NCBI GenBank assembly: GCA_009377385.1
Contig: WHUD01000003.1
Coordinates: 16,826 to 80,825 of the forward strand
From: Actinophytocola sp.
Lineage (GTDB): Bacteria > Actinomycetota > Actinomycetes > Mycobacteriales > Pseudonocardiaceae
Reading direction: 5' to 3'
DNA: 64,000 nucleotides
Both the position numbers and the translations under genes were made by a program. Below, piece after piece: positions 35,558 to 43,807 of this stretch. Within the stretch, counting starts at the first letter, position 1, and the number at the start of each line of letters is the position of its first letter. The notes under the pieces were generated by a model, which made no database searches, was not told where the DNA came from, and saw only the letters and a list, made by a program, of their open reading frames with translations.

Positions 35558-36733
35558 TCACGGAATCCGCTTGGCCTCACACAGGAAGGCCATCGGGCCG
35601 CGGCCGATCCGGGTCAGCACCACGCTCAATTCGGCTGGGCCGCGCAGCTTCAGCCGGGGCCGCAGGGCGTTCGGGTCGACGTCAAGGCCGCGCACCAGGA
35701 TCTCCACCCGCCCGACGTCGAGCTCCCGCAACCGCGCGCGCAGCTCCTTCTCCCGGTACGGTCCGAACTCCAGCACGTGGAACGCCCGGATGCCGGGCGG
35801 TGGCTCGTCACCGGTCAGGTACGCGATGCGCTCGTCGAGCTGCCACAACCCGTGCCGCGCCGCGTAGTGGCGCACCAGCCCGGCCCGCACGATCGCGCCG
35901 TCCGGGTCGATCAGCCATTCCCCCGGCTCGCCGACGTCGCAGTCGTCCGGCTCGGCGTCGGTGATGCTCCAGCTCTCTCCTGCGCCGCGTAGCACGGTGG
36001 CGCGCCGCCCTGCGGTAGCGACCGAGCCCGCCCACAGGCACGCCTCCCGCACCTGGCCGTCCAGCGACACCACCTCGAACTCTGCCGCCCACGGCGCGAC
36101 GTCCGGGTCGATCCCCGGCGCCGTCTTCACCGCGAGGTCGCGGCCCCGGTACGTCTCGGCGAGCGCGTCCAGCGGGGGCTGGAAGTCGCCCGGCCGCCAG
36201 CGCCTGCGACCTCGCGCGTCGCGGCGAGCGGGGTCGGCGACGACGACGGCGTCGCGGGTGACCGGGCGCAGCGCGTCCGCACGCGCCAGCGCGGGCGCGA
36301 CACCCGCACGCTCGCAGTTGTGCCACGCCATGGCGAGCCGGACCTCGTCCAGATCGGACCCGACGCACCGGCGCGCCGATGCCGCGATCGGCACCAGGTC
36401 CGCACCGATGGAGCAGGTGACGTCGTGCACGTCGCGACCGGCGAGACGCTGTGCGCGGTGGCGCGCGACGGCGGTGGGGCTCGCCTGCTGCAGCGCATCG
36501 TCCGTGAACAGCCAGCCGTCCGCCGAGTCCAGTTTGGACACCGCCTTGCGCCGCAGCAGCACGGTCTCCAGCACGGCGGCGGCGCGGTCCTCGCCGACCA
36601 GCTTCCGGGCACGGCGGACGTCGCGGAGCCGCGTGGCGTCCGTCAGATCAAGATCGGCGCACGCGGCCACGGCATCCGTCCCCTCTGCCGAGCGCAGAAA
36701 CACGACGTCGTCCACGGTGAAGGCATACCCCAC
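35558..36733 (-). CDS. THUMP-like-domain class I methyltransferase (Rv3037c-like)
   Basis: A 391-aa protein with an N-terminal helical region. The SAM domain has DVTCSIGADLVPIAASARRCVGSDLDEVRLAMA and the DPARRDARGRRRW catalytic-loop region at about residues 160-175. A C-terminal THUMP-like domain contains YLTGDEPPPGIRAFHVLEFGPYREKELRARLRELDVGRVEILVRG. From memory, mycobacterial Rv3037c of the MGLP locus has this architecture. A tRNA/RNA methyltransferase role is equally possible from the fold. Confidence 0.8.
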   Translation of the reverse strand: MGYAFTVDDVVFLRSAEGTDAVAACADLDLTDATRLRDVRRARKLVGEDRAAAVLETVLLRRKAVSKLDSADGWLFTDDALQQASPTAVARHRAQRLAGRDVHDVTCSIGADLVPIAASARRCVGSDLDEVRLAMAWHNCERAGVAPALARADALRPVTRDAVVVADPARRDARGRRRWRPGDFQPPLDALAETYRGRDLAVKTAPGIDPDVAPWAAEFEVVSLDGQVREACLWAGSVATAGRRATVLRGAGESWSITDAEPDDCDVGEPGEWLIDPDGAIVRAGLVRHYAARHGLWQLDERIAYLTGDEPPPGIRAFHVLEFGPYREKELRARLRELDVGRVEILVRGLDVDPNALRPRLKLRGPAELSVVLTRIGRGPMAFLCEAKRIP

Positions 36734-36822
36734 GGCGCTGACGCTACCGGGCGGACCCGAGCAGCGCCTGCCCCGCTGGTGCGTTTGTCGGCGGCGGCAC
36801 CAGCGGGACGCGGCATCGGGCG

Positions 36823-38183
36823 CTACCGCGACGCGACGGCGGGCGCGGTCGCATCACTGGCTTCGACGTCGCCAGTGCGGGTGTAGTCGAACGTGGTGAT
36901 GTCGCGCTGGTAGGTCTCCGGAAGGAAGCGCGCCGCCGCGAGGCTCGCCACCGCCGCGAGCACGGTGTACCCGGCGAACAGCCACGGCTCACCACCGTTC
37001 ACCTGCACCAGCAGCGCCGCGACCAGTGGCGTGAGCCCGCTCGCGAAGATCCCCGAGAACTGGTACACCGACCCGACTCCGGTGTAGCGGATGCGGGTGT
37101 CGAACAGCTCCGACCAGAACGCGGCCAGCGGCGCGTAGATCGCGGCGTACACCAGCCCGAGGCTGATGACGATGCTGAGCCAGATCAACGCGGTCACACC
37201 GGTCTGGATGAGCCAGAACGACGGGAAGACGAACACCGCGATGCCGATGACGCCGGTCCGGTACACCGCCTTGCGGCCGTACCGATCCGACAGCGCACCG
37301 CACACCGGGATCAGCAGCACACCGACCGCTGCCGCGATGATCACGCCGCCGAGTGCGGTGCCGCTCGCCAGGCCGAGGTTGTTGGCCACGTAGGAGACCA
37401 CGAACACGCCGTAGGCGTTGAACGTCAGCCCTTCGATCCAGCGAGTGCCCATGCCGAGGACGAGCTCCTTCGGCTGTGTGCGCAGCAGCGTCACCATCGG
37501 CACCTTGACCTCTTCCTGCTCCTGCCGCACCCGGGTGAAGGCGGGCGTCTCCAGCACGGTGAGCCGGATGTAGAGGCCGAGCACAAGCAGCAGCGTGCTC
37601 GCCAGGAACGGCAGCCGCCAGCCCCAGGCGAGGAAGGCGTCCTCAGGCAGCAGCGTCACCAGGCCGAACGCGCCTGACGCCAGCAGCAGCCGGCGGGCAC
37701 GCCCACCTGCGGCCAGCTGCCGTAGAAGCCGCGACGCCCGGCAGGGGCGTACTCGACGGCCATCAGCACGGCGCCGCCGTACTCCCCGCCGACGCCGATG
37801 CCCTGGAGCACCCGCATCAGCACCAGCAGCGCGGGAGCCCACAACCCGATGGCGTCATAGGTGGGCAGCAGGCCGATGACGACCGTGCCGACGCCCATGA
37901 TGAACAGCGTCAGGATCAACATCTTCTTGCGGCCGATCCGATCGCCGAAGTGACCGAAGATCAGGCTGCCAAACGGCCGGGCGAGGAACCCGACGGCGAA
38001 GGTCGCGAACGCGACCAGCGTGCCGACCGCGGAGTCGAGGTTGGTGAAGAACAGCTTGTTGAACACCAGTCCGGCGGCGGTGCCGTAGATGAAGAAGTCG
38101 TACCACTCGATGGACGCGCCGATCGAGCTGGCGAGCGCGACCTTCTTGACCGACACCGATTCGGACGGGGTTGATCTGGCCAT
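36823..38183 (-). pseudogene. MHS-family MFS transporter, frameshifted
   Basis: From ATG 38183 the first frame gives a perfect MHS start (KKVALASSIGASIEWYDFFIYGTAAGLVFNKLFF, GRKKMLILTLFIMGVGT, VLQGIGVGGEYGGAVLMAVEY, GSWPQVGVPAG). Near 37690 it then breaks off as CCWRQARSAW. The expected continuation LLLASGAFGLVTLLPEDAFLAWGWRLPF is in another frame and runs intact to 36823. One base is missing in a GGCTGCTGCTGG stretch. It is otherwise full length (about 453 aa) and conserved, so either a very recent mutation or a sequencing error. MHS porters import carboxylates such as dicarboxylates or hydroxyacids, which suits the enzymes beside it. Confidence 0.85.
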
Positions 38184-38213
38184 GATGACCTCCTTGGGAG
38201 GGAGTCTGGAGGG

Positions 38214-39488
38214 TCAGATGGATTGGCGGAAGATGGTCGCCGCTGCGTCGCGGTCCAGCGGCCGAGGCACGACGGAGAGCTGGCGGGTCTGCTGCAGCGT
38301 GCCGTCGACCAGCGTGTCGACGTCGTCCTCGGTGAAACCGAACGCGCGCAGGCCGACCGGCATACCGATGTCGCGCATCAGCTCCTCGAGCACGGCGGGC
38401 AGCGCGTCCGCGCCTTCGGTGCGGGTGAACGTGCGCCCGGAAAGCAGTTCGGCGGCGCGCAGGTGACGATCGGGGTCGGCCGGGTACGTCCAGCGGAACA
38501 CCGAGGGCGCCGTCGCCGACACCGCCTGGCCGTGCGGCACCATCGGCATCGGCGGATAGCCGTCGGCCTGGTAGTCCCGCACCGCACCGGCGATCGGGTA
38601 GGCGTTGGCGTGTGGCAGGTGGGTTCCCGCGTTGCCGAACCCAGTTCCGGCGTACGTCGACGCGAGCGCCATGTGGTATCTGGCGTGCAGGTCGTCACCG
38701 TTGAGTACCGCCGCGCGCAGGTGCTCGCCGGTCAGCCGCAGCGCCATCTCACACCAGACGTCGCTGATCGGGTTGGAGCCGCAGAACGCGGGACGTTTCG
38801 TGGTGTCGGGCGGCGCCGGTCTCGCGTCGAACCGCACCGCGGTGTAGCTCTCCAGCGCGTGTGACAGCACGTCCATCCCGCTCGCGGCGGTGACCTGTGC
38901 GGGCATGGACACCGTGGTCAGCGGATCGACCACCGCCACCGCCGGGCGCAGCCTTGGATGGCTGATGCCCGCCTTCAGGTGCCGGGTCAGCAGGTCGACA
39001 ACGCAGATCGTGGTGGACTCAGAGCCGGTGCCCGCCGTGGTCGGCATGGCGATCAGCGGCTTGAGCGGACCGTCTGGCGCCCTGCCCGCGCCGATCGGTG
39101 GCGTGACATAGTCCAGCAGCTCGCCGGGATGGGTGGTGAGCAAGTTGACGGCCTTCGCGGTGTCGATCGCGGAACCACCGCCGACCGCGATGAAACAGTC
39201 CCATTCGGACTCACGCGCCCAGGAGACCGCTTCGGCGATGCTGACGTCGGTCGGCTCGACGGCGACGCCATCGAAGACCTCGCACTTGATGTCGTGCGCG
39301 ATCACGTGATCACGCACCCGGTCGGGCAGACCGCTCTCGCGCACACCGGGGTCCGTGATGACCAGGCAGCGTTCCGCGCCCAGCGCGGCGACGTCCGCAC
39401 CGATCTCGTCGGCGGCGCCGATGCCGAACTTCAGCGGCGGGGCGGCCCAGGTGAAGACCGTCTCGTTGGGGTGGGGACCAAGAACCAT
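38214..39488 (-). CDS. Hydroxyacid-oxoacid transhydrogenase (iron-dependent, ADHFE1-like)
   Basis: A 424-aa group III alcohol dehydrogenase. ETVFTWAAPPLKFGIGAADEIG, VEPTDVSIAEAV, AVGGGSAIDTAKAVNL, PLKPLIAMPTTAGTGSE, the long RPAFCGSNPISDVWCEMALRL and GTGFGNAGTHLPHANAYPIAG match the ADHFE1/HOT branch, not maleylacetate reductase. Metal ligands are in SGMDVLSHALESY, LPHANAYP and VPHGQAVS. HOT oxidises 4-hydroxybutyrate to succinic semialdehyde while reducing 2-oxoglutarate to D-2-hydroxyglutarate. It is divergent from a D-2-HG dehydrogenase-type gene, the enzyme needed to recycle the product. Confidence 0.85.
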   Translation of the reverse strand: MVLGPHPNETVFTWAAPPLKFGIGAADEIGADVAALGAERCLVITDPGVRESGLPDRVRDHVIAHDIKCEVFDGVAVEPTDVSIAEAVSWARESEWDCFIAVGGGSAIDTAKAVNLLTTHPGELLDYVTPPIGAGRAPDGPLKPLIAMPTTAGTGSESTTICVVDLLTRHLKAGISHPRLRPAVAVVDPLTTVSMPAQVTAASGMDVLSHALESYTAVRFDARPAPPDTTKRPAFCGSNPISDVWCEMALRLTGEHLRAAVLNGDDLHARYHMALASTYAGTGFGNAGTHLPHANAYPIAGAVRDYQADGYPPMPMVPHGQAVSATAPSVFRWTYPADPDRHLRAAELLSGRTFTRTEGADALPAVLEELMRDIGMPVGLRAFGFTEDDVDTLVDGTLQQTRQLSVVPRPLDRDAAATIFRQSI

Positions 39489-39501
39489 GTGACGCAGCTC
39501 C

Positions 39502-39538
39502 CATCTTGAAGTTAAGATGTGGAATGGTGTACCACTAT
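39502..39538. promoter_or_regulatory. Inverted repeats between HOT and the FAD/Fe-S dehydrogenase
   Basis: CATCTT (39502-39507) and AAGATG (39514-39519) form a perfect repeat with a 6-bp gap. TGGTGTACCA-like symmetry follows at 39525-39534. They lie 14 bp from the HOT start and upstream of the plus-strand gene, a likely target for the local IclR protein. Confidence 0.5.
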
Positions 39539-39621
39539 GTAACCGACTTGGCTACCCCTACCACCGGATTTCCTCGCCTCGGTGCCCGATTCCGGCGGCG
39601 ACGACCGAACCTGGAGGCCCC

Positions 39622-42495
39622 ATGCCCGGAATCGCATCGACGCTGGCCCGCGAGCTGACCGACGTCGTGCGCGGCGACGTCCGGTTCGACGCGGGAACCC
39701 GCGCGATGTACTCGACCGACGCCTCGAACTACCGGGCGGTGCCGATCGGCGTCGTAGTCCCGCGCTCGACCGAGGACGTGCTCGCCGCGCTCGACGTGTG
39801 CCGCCGCCACGACGTGCCGGTGCTGCCGCGCGGCGCCGCCACCAGCATCGCCGGGCAGACCTGCAACGTCGCCGTGGTGATCGACTTCGCCCGCCACCTT
39901 GACCGGGTGCTGGACATCGATCCCGACCGATCACTCGCCCGGCTACAGCCCGGCGTCGTGCTCGACACGCTGCAGTCCGCCGCTGGGCCGTACGGGCTGG
40001 CGTTCGGGCCGGACCCGTCCACCCACAGCCGTTGCACCCTCGGCGGCATGATCGGCAACAACGCCTGCGGATCGCACTCGGTGGCCTGGGGCAAGACCGT
40101 CGACAACGTCGAGTCGCTCGACGTCGTGCTCTACGACGGCACCCGACTTACCGTCGGCGCCACTCCGGACGACGACCTCGCGCGACTGTGCGCCCGCGAG
40201 GACCGGATCGGCACCCTGCACCGCGACCTCCGCGCGCTGCGTGACACGAACGCCGAGCGGATCCGGCAGTCGTTCCCCCGGCTGGATCGCCGTGTCTCCG
40301 GCTACAACCTGGACCAGCTGCTGCCGGAGCACGGCTTCGACCTCGCGCGTGCGCTGGTCGGCACAGAAGGCAGCTGCGCAACGATCCTCGGCGCAACAGT
40401 CCGGTTGGTCCGCCCGCCGACGGCACGCGCGCTGGCGGTGCTCGGCTTCGCCGACCGGTTCGCCGCCGCCGACAACGTCGTCGGCGTACTCGACCTCAAC
40501 CCGCTCACCGTTGAGGGCATCGACGCCGCCCTCGTCGCCGCGTTCCGCGCCAAGAACCCGCGCAGCCGCGCCGCCGAGCTGCTGCCTGCTGGGGAGAGCT
40601 GGCTGCTTGTCGAGACCGGCGGCGAGACCCCGGCGGAGGCGGCCGCCCGCGCCCGCGAGGTCACCCGGTACGGCGCCACCGGCGTAGTGCTGACCGCGCC
40701 GGAACAGCGGCGGGCGCTGTGGCGGGTCAGGGAGGAGGGCGCTGGCACCGCGACCCGGCTCGCCGACGGCACCGAGGCGTGGTCCGGCTGGGAGGACGCC
40801 GCCGTGCCGCCGCACCGTCTCGGCGCGTACCTGCGCGAGTTCGACCGGCTCATGCGCGAGCACGACCGGCGCGGGGTGGTGTACGGCCATTTCGGCGACG
40901 GCTGCCTGCATGTGCGCATCGACTTCGACCTGCACAGCGACGCCGGGGTCGCCGGGTACCGGCGGTTCATGACGGACGCAGCCGAGCTGGTCGTCAGCCA
41001 CGGCGGGTCGCTGTCCGGCGAGCACGGCGACGGCCAGGCCCGCGCCGAGCTGCTACCCAGGATGTTCCCACCGGAGATCATCGAGGCGTTCGGCCAGTTC
41101 AAGGCCGCCTTCGACCCGCGAGACAGGATGAACCCCGGCAAGATCGTGCGTCCCCGCAGGCTGGACGACGACCTGCGCGTGCACATCGCCCCGCCCACCA
41201 TCCCGACGCGGGCGCGGCTCGCGCTCGACGCCGACGACGGCGACCTCGCCGCGGCGAGCAGGCGTTGCGCGGGCGTCGGCACATGCCTCAACGCCACCGG
41301 TGGGGTGATGTGCCCGAGCTACCGTGCCACTCGCGAGGAGCGGCACTCCACCCGGGGACGCGCGCGGCTGCTGTTCGAGCTGCTGCACGGCGACGTCGTC
41401 ACCGATGGCTGGCGCTCGGCCGAGGTGCGCGAGGCACTCGACCTGTGTCTGTCCTGCAAGGGCTGCAAGAGCGACTGCCCGGTCAACGTCGACATGGCCA
41501 GCTACAAGGCGGAGTTCCTCAGCCGCCACTACCACCGGCGGATCCGGCCTGCCAGCCACTACTCGATGGGCTACCTGCCGCTCTGGCTCGCGCTCGGCGC
41601 GCGGACGCCATGGCTGGTCAACCGGATCACCGGCGGACAAGCGGGCGGGTTGCTCAAGCGGCTCGGCGGCATCGCACCGGAGCGCGCGATCCCCGCGCTG
41701 GCGCCCCGCACCTTCCAGGCGGCGCACCACGCGTCCCGTCCCGAGTCGCCGCAGCCCGACGTCATGCTGTGGCCTGACACCTTCACCAACCACTTCGACC
41801 CGGACATCGGCCACGACGCCGTCGGGGTACTCGAGTCGCTCGGCCTTTCCGTCGCGGTGCCGCGACAGCGGGTCTGTTGTGGACTGACGTGGCTGTCGAC
41901 AGGGCAGCTCGGCACGGCGCGCCGGGTGCTGCGACGCACGCTCCGGGTTCTCGCACCCGCACTCGACCGGAAGGTGCCGATCGTCGGGCTGGAACCGAGC
42001 TGCACCGCGTTCCTCCGCTATGACGCCGCAGAGTTACTGCCAGAGGCGCGGCGGCTCGCGGACGGCGTGCGCACCTTCGCCGAGGTGCTCGATGAGCACC
42101 GAAGCGACTGGACGGTGCGCAACCCCGGCCAGCGCGCCATGGTGCAGGTGCACTGCCACCAGCATGCCGAGCTCGGCTTCGACGCCGACCGCCGCGTACT
42201 CGACGATCTCGACGTGACGGCGGACGTACTCGACAGCGGCTGCTGCGGCCTCGCGGGCAACTTCGGCTTCGAACGTGGCCACTACGACGTGTCGATGGCC
42301 TGCGCAGAACAGGCGTTGCTGCCCGCGATCCGGGCGGACACCGATGCCACGGTGCTCGCGGACGGGTTCAGCTGCCGCACCCAGGTAAGCCAGGCCACCG
42401 ACACGCAGCCGGTGCACCTCGCGACGCTGGCCGCACGCGCACTGGGCGTGTCAGCCGAGGATCAGCGCTGGCTCAGCGACCGCCGCACGGTGTGA
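39622..42495 (+). CDS. YdiJ-type FAD/Fe-S D-2-hydroxyacid (D-2-hydroxyglutarate) dehydrogenase
   Basis: A 957-aa fused protein from ATG 39622, with CTGGAGG upstream. The N-terminal FAD_binding_4 domain (LPRGAATSIAGQTCNVAVVIDF, TLGGMIGNNACGSHSVAWGKT) is followed by FAD-oxidase_C (YGHFGDGCLHVRIDF, SGEHGDGQARAELLP, DPRDRMNPGKIV). A two-cluster ferredoxin part has GTCLNATGGVMCPSYRAT and CLSCKGCKSDCPVNVDM, and the two C-terminal CCG domains contain RVCCGLTWL and DSGCCGLAGNFGF. This is the domain order of E. coli YdiJ, a D-2-HG dehydrogenase. Electrons probably enter the quinone pool. Next to HOT, this would regenerate 2-oxoglutarate. Confidence 0.85.
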   Translation: MPGIASTLARELTDVVRGDVRFDAGTRAMYSTDASNYRAVPIGVVVPRSTEDVLAALDVCRRHDVPVLPRGAATSIAGQTCNVAVVIDFARHLDRVLDIDPDRSLARLQPGVVLDTLQSAAGPYGLAFGPDPSTHSRCTLGGMIGNNACGSHSVAWGKTVDNVESLDVVLYDGTRLTVGATPDDDLARLCAREDRIGTLHRDLRALRDTNAERIRQSFPRLDRRVSGYNLDQLLPEHGFDLARALVGTEGSCATILGATVRLVRPPTARALAVLGFADRFAAADNVVGVLDLNPLTVEGIDAALVAAFRAKNPRSRAAELLPAGESWLLVETGGETPAEAAARAREVTRYGATGVVLTAPEQRRALWRVREEGAGTATRLADGTEAWSGWEDAAVPPHRLGAYLREFDRLMREHDRRGVVYGHFGDGCLHVRIDFDLHSDAGVAGYRRFMTDAAELVVSHGGSLSGEHGDGQARAELLPRMFPPEIIEAFGQFKAAFDPRDRMNPGKIVRPRRLDDDLRVHIAPPTIPTRARLALDADDGDLAAASRRCAGVGTCLNATGGVMCPSYRATREERHSTRGRARLLFELLHGDVVTDGWRSAEVREALDLCLSCKGCKSDCPVNVDMASYKAEFLSRHYHRRIRPASHYSMGYLPLWLALGARTPWLVNRITGGQAGGLLKRLGGIAPERAIPALAPRTFQAAHHASRPESPQPDVMLWPDTFTNHFDPDIGHDAVGVLESLGLSVAVPRQRVCCGLTWLSTGQLGTARRVLRRTLRVLAPALDRKVPIVGLEPSCTAFLRYDAAELLPEARRLADGVRTFAEVLDEHRSDWTVRNPGQRAMVQVHCHQHAELGFDADRRVLDDLDVTADVLDSGCCGLAGNFGFERGHYDVSMACAEQALLPAIRADTDATVLADGFSCRTQVSQATDTQPVHLATLAARALGVSAEDQRWLSDRRTV

Positions 42496-43307
42496 TCCGG
42501 CGGCACCACGTGCGCGACCTGCTTGGCCAGCTCGATCATCCGAGGGCCGAGCTCGTGGATCCGCTCGAACGGCATCCGTACCGTCGGCACCTGGATCACC
42601 ACCGCGGCATGCGCCTGCCCATCGATGTCGAACACCGGCGCGCCGACACAACGCACGCCTGCGACGTTCTCCTCGTCGTCGATGCTGTAGCCCCGCTCCC
42701 GGATCGCATCGAGGTCACGGACCAGATCATCAGGCGTGCGCAGCGTGTTCGGCGTAAGGGCGTCGAGCTGCTCCGGCAACCCGCGCAGGTACTCATCGGC
42801 GTCGTCGGAGAAGCTGAGCATCGCCTTGCCGGATGCGGTGGAGTACAGCGGAAACCGCGCGCCAGGGTACTGCTCGAACCGCAGCGGTAGCTTCGACTGC
42901 ACCCGCATCAGCACCACCGACTCCTCGCCCTCCCTTACGACGAGGTTGACCGACTCCTCTGTCTCCTGGTGCAACCGCTCAAGCAGCGGCAGCGCGCGGT
43001 CGACGCCAAGCGCACGCTGTGCCGACTGGCCGATCAGGATGGCGCGGCTGCCAAGGTAGTAGCCGTCGGTGGCTGGGTTCTGCGCGACGTAGCCCTCCAG
43101 CATGAGCGCCCGCACGATGCGGTGCGCCGTGCCCGGCTTCAGTCCCAGCTCCTGCGCGATGTAGAGGATCCCGAGGTCGCCGTTCGCCTCGGTCAGCAAC
43201 CGGAGCACCGCCAGCGCGCGACCGATCGCCTGCGTGCCTGCAGGCGCCGATACACCATCGGGCGAGGATGTACCGGCGCGCTGCTGACCAGGCTTCTCCT
43301 TCGCCAC
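42462..43307 (-). CDS. IclR-family regulator
   Basis: A 281-aa protein. The winged helix (AIGRALAVLRLLTEANGDLGILYIAQELGLKPGTAHRIVRALMLEGYV) is at about residues 27-75. An IclR effector domain follows with YPGARFPLYSTASGKAMLSF, RERGYSIDDEENVAGVRCVGAPVFD and AAVVIQVPTVRM. It is convergent with, and overlaps by 34 bp, the dehydrogenase gene. It is the best candidate for controlling the 36.8-42.5 kb module. Confidence 0.92.
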   Translation of the reverse strand: MAKEKPGQQRAGTSSPDGVSAPAGTQAIGRALAVLRLLTEANGDLGILYIAQELGLKPGTAHRIVRALMLEGYVAQNPATDGYYLGSRAILIGQSAQRALGVDRALPLLERLHQETEESVNLVVREGEESVVLMRVQSKLPLRFEQYPGARFPLYSTASGKAMLSFSDDADEYLRGLPEQLDALTPNTLRTPDDLVRDLDAIRERGYSIDDEENVAGVRCVGAPVFDIDGQAHAAVVIQVPTVRMPFERIHELGPRMIELAKQVAHVVPPDHTVRRSLSQR

Positions 43308-43355
43308 ACAACCTCCTCGACGTTCCTTCGCTCAGGGTAGCCGAGGCGCGACAGG

Positions 43356-43807
43356 CTACCGCCAGCCGCAGACGCCTTCGGTTGCGCCGCGATCCCGCAA
43401 GCTGACCGCCTGCGCAGCGGGCACCAGCTGGCTCCGGCCGTGCCAGCACAGCACGACATAGTCCCCATAACCAGCCACATCGGCGAGAAGCTGGTCCCAG
43501 TGCCGGTACTGGACGTCGTCACAAGCGTCGTCGTACCGGCGCACCTTGGCGACGTTCGGGATCGCGTCCCGCCACAGCGTCAACGTCGACGGCGGCACGA
43601 CCGTGTCGTGGTTCCCTGCGTAGAGGTAGGCGGGCGCCGCTAGCTCCGACAGATCCGGACCGGGACGGTCGCACCACAGCCGGTACTCGTGCACCAGCGG
43701 AGCCGGGTCGGCCAGCTGGATCGCTCGCAGAACTCGGGCCGTTCGCCGTAAGGCGGCAGCGCGGCGGCCAGATGCAGCGACGCGATCCGATCTGGCGCGT
43801 ATCTCAC
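43356..43807 (-). pseudogene. Alpha/beta hydrolase remnant (5' part lost, frameshift)
   Basis: The minus strand encodes YAPDRIASLHLAAALPPYGERPEF in one frame. After a shift near 43720 it continues AIQLADPAPLVHEYRLWCDRPGPDLSELAAPAYLYAGNHDTVVPPSTLTLWRDAIPNVAKVRRYDDACDDVQYRHWDQLLADV. That is the C-terminal part of an alpha/beta hydrolase, with the acid loop GNHDTVVP and an RHWD C-terminal region. The N-terminal half and nucleophile are absent, replaced by the end of the BCCT gene. It is a dead gene. Confidence 0.65.

Noticed and set aside
38214-39488. Maleylacetate reductase
   Set aside because: It is an iron-type alcohol dehydrogenase, but the long SNPISDVW insert and VEPTD/PIGxG motifs match the HOT/ADHFE1 branch, and no intradiol dioxygenase genes are nearby.
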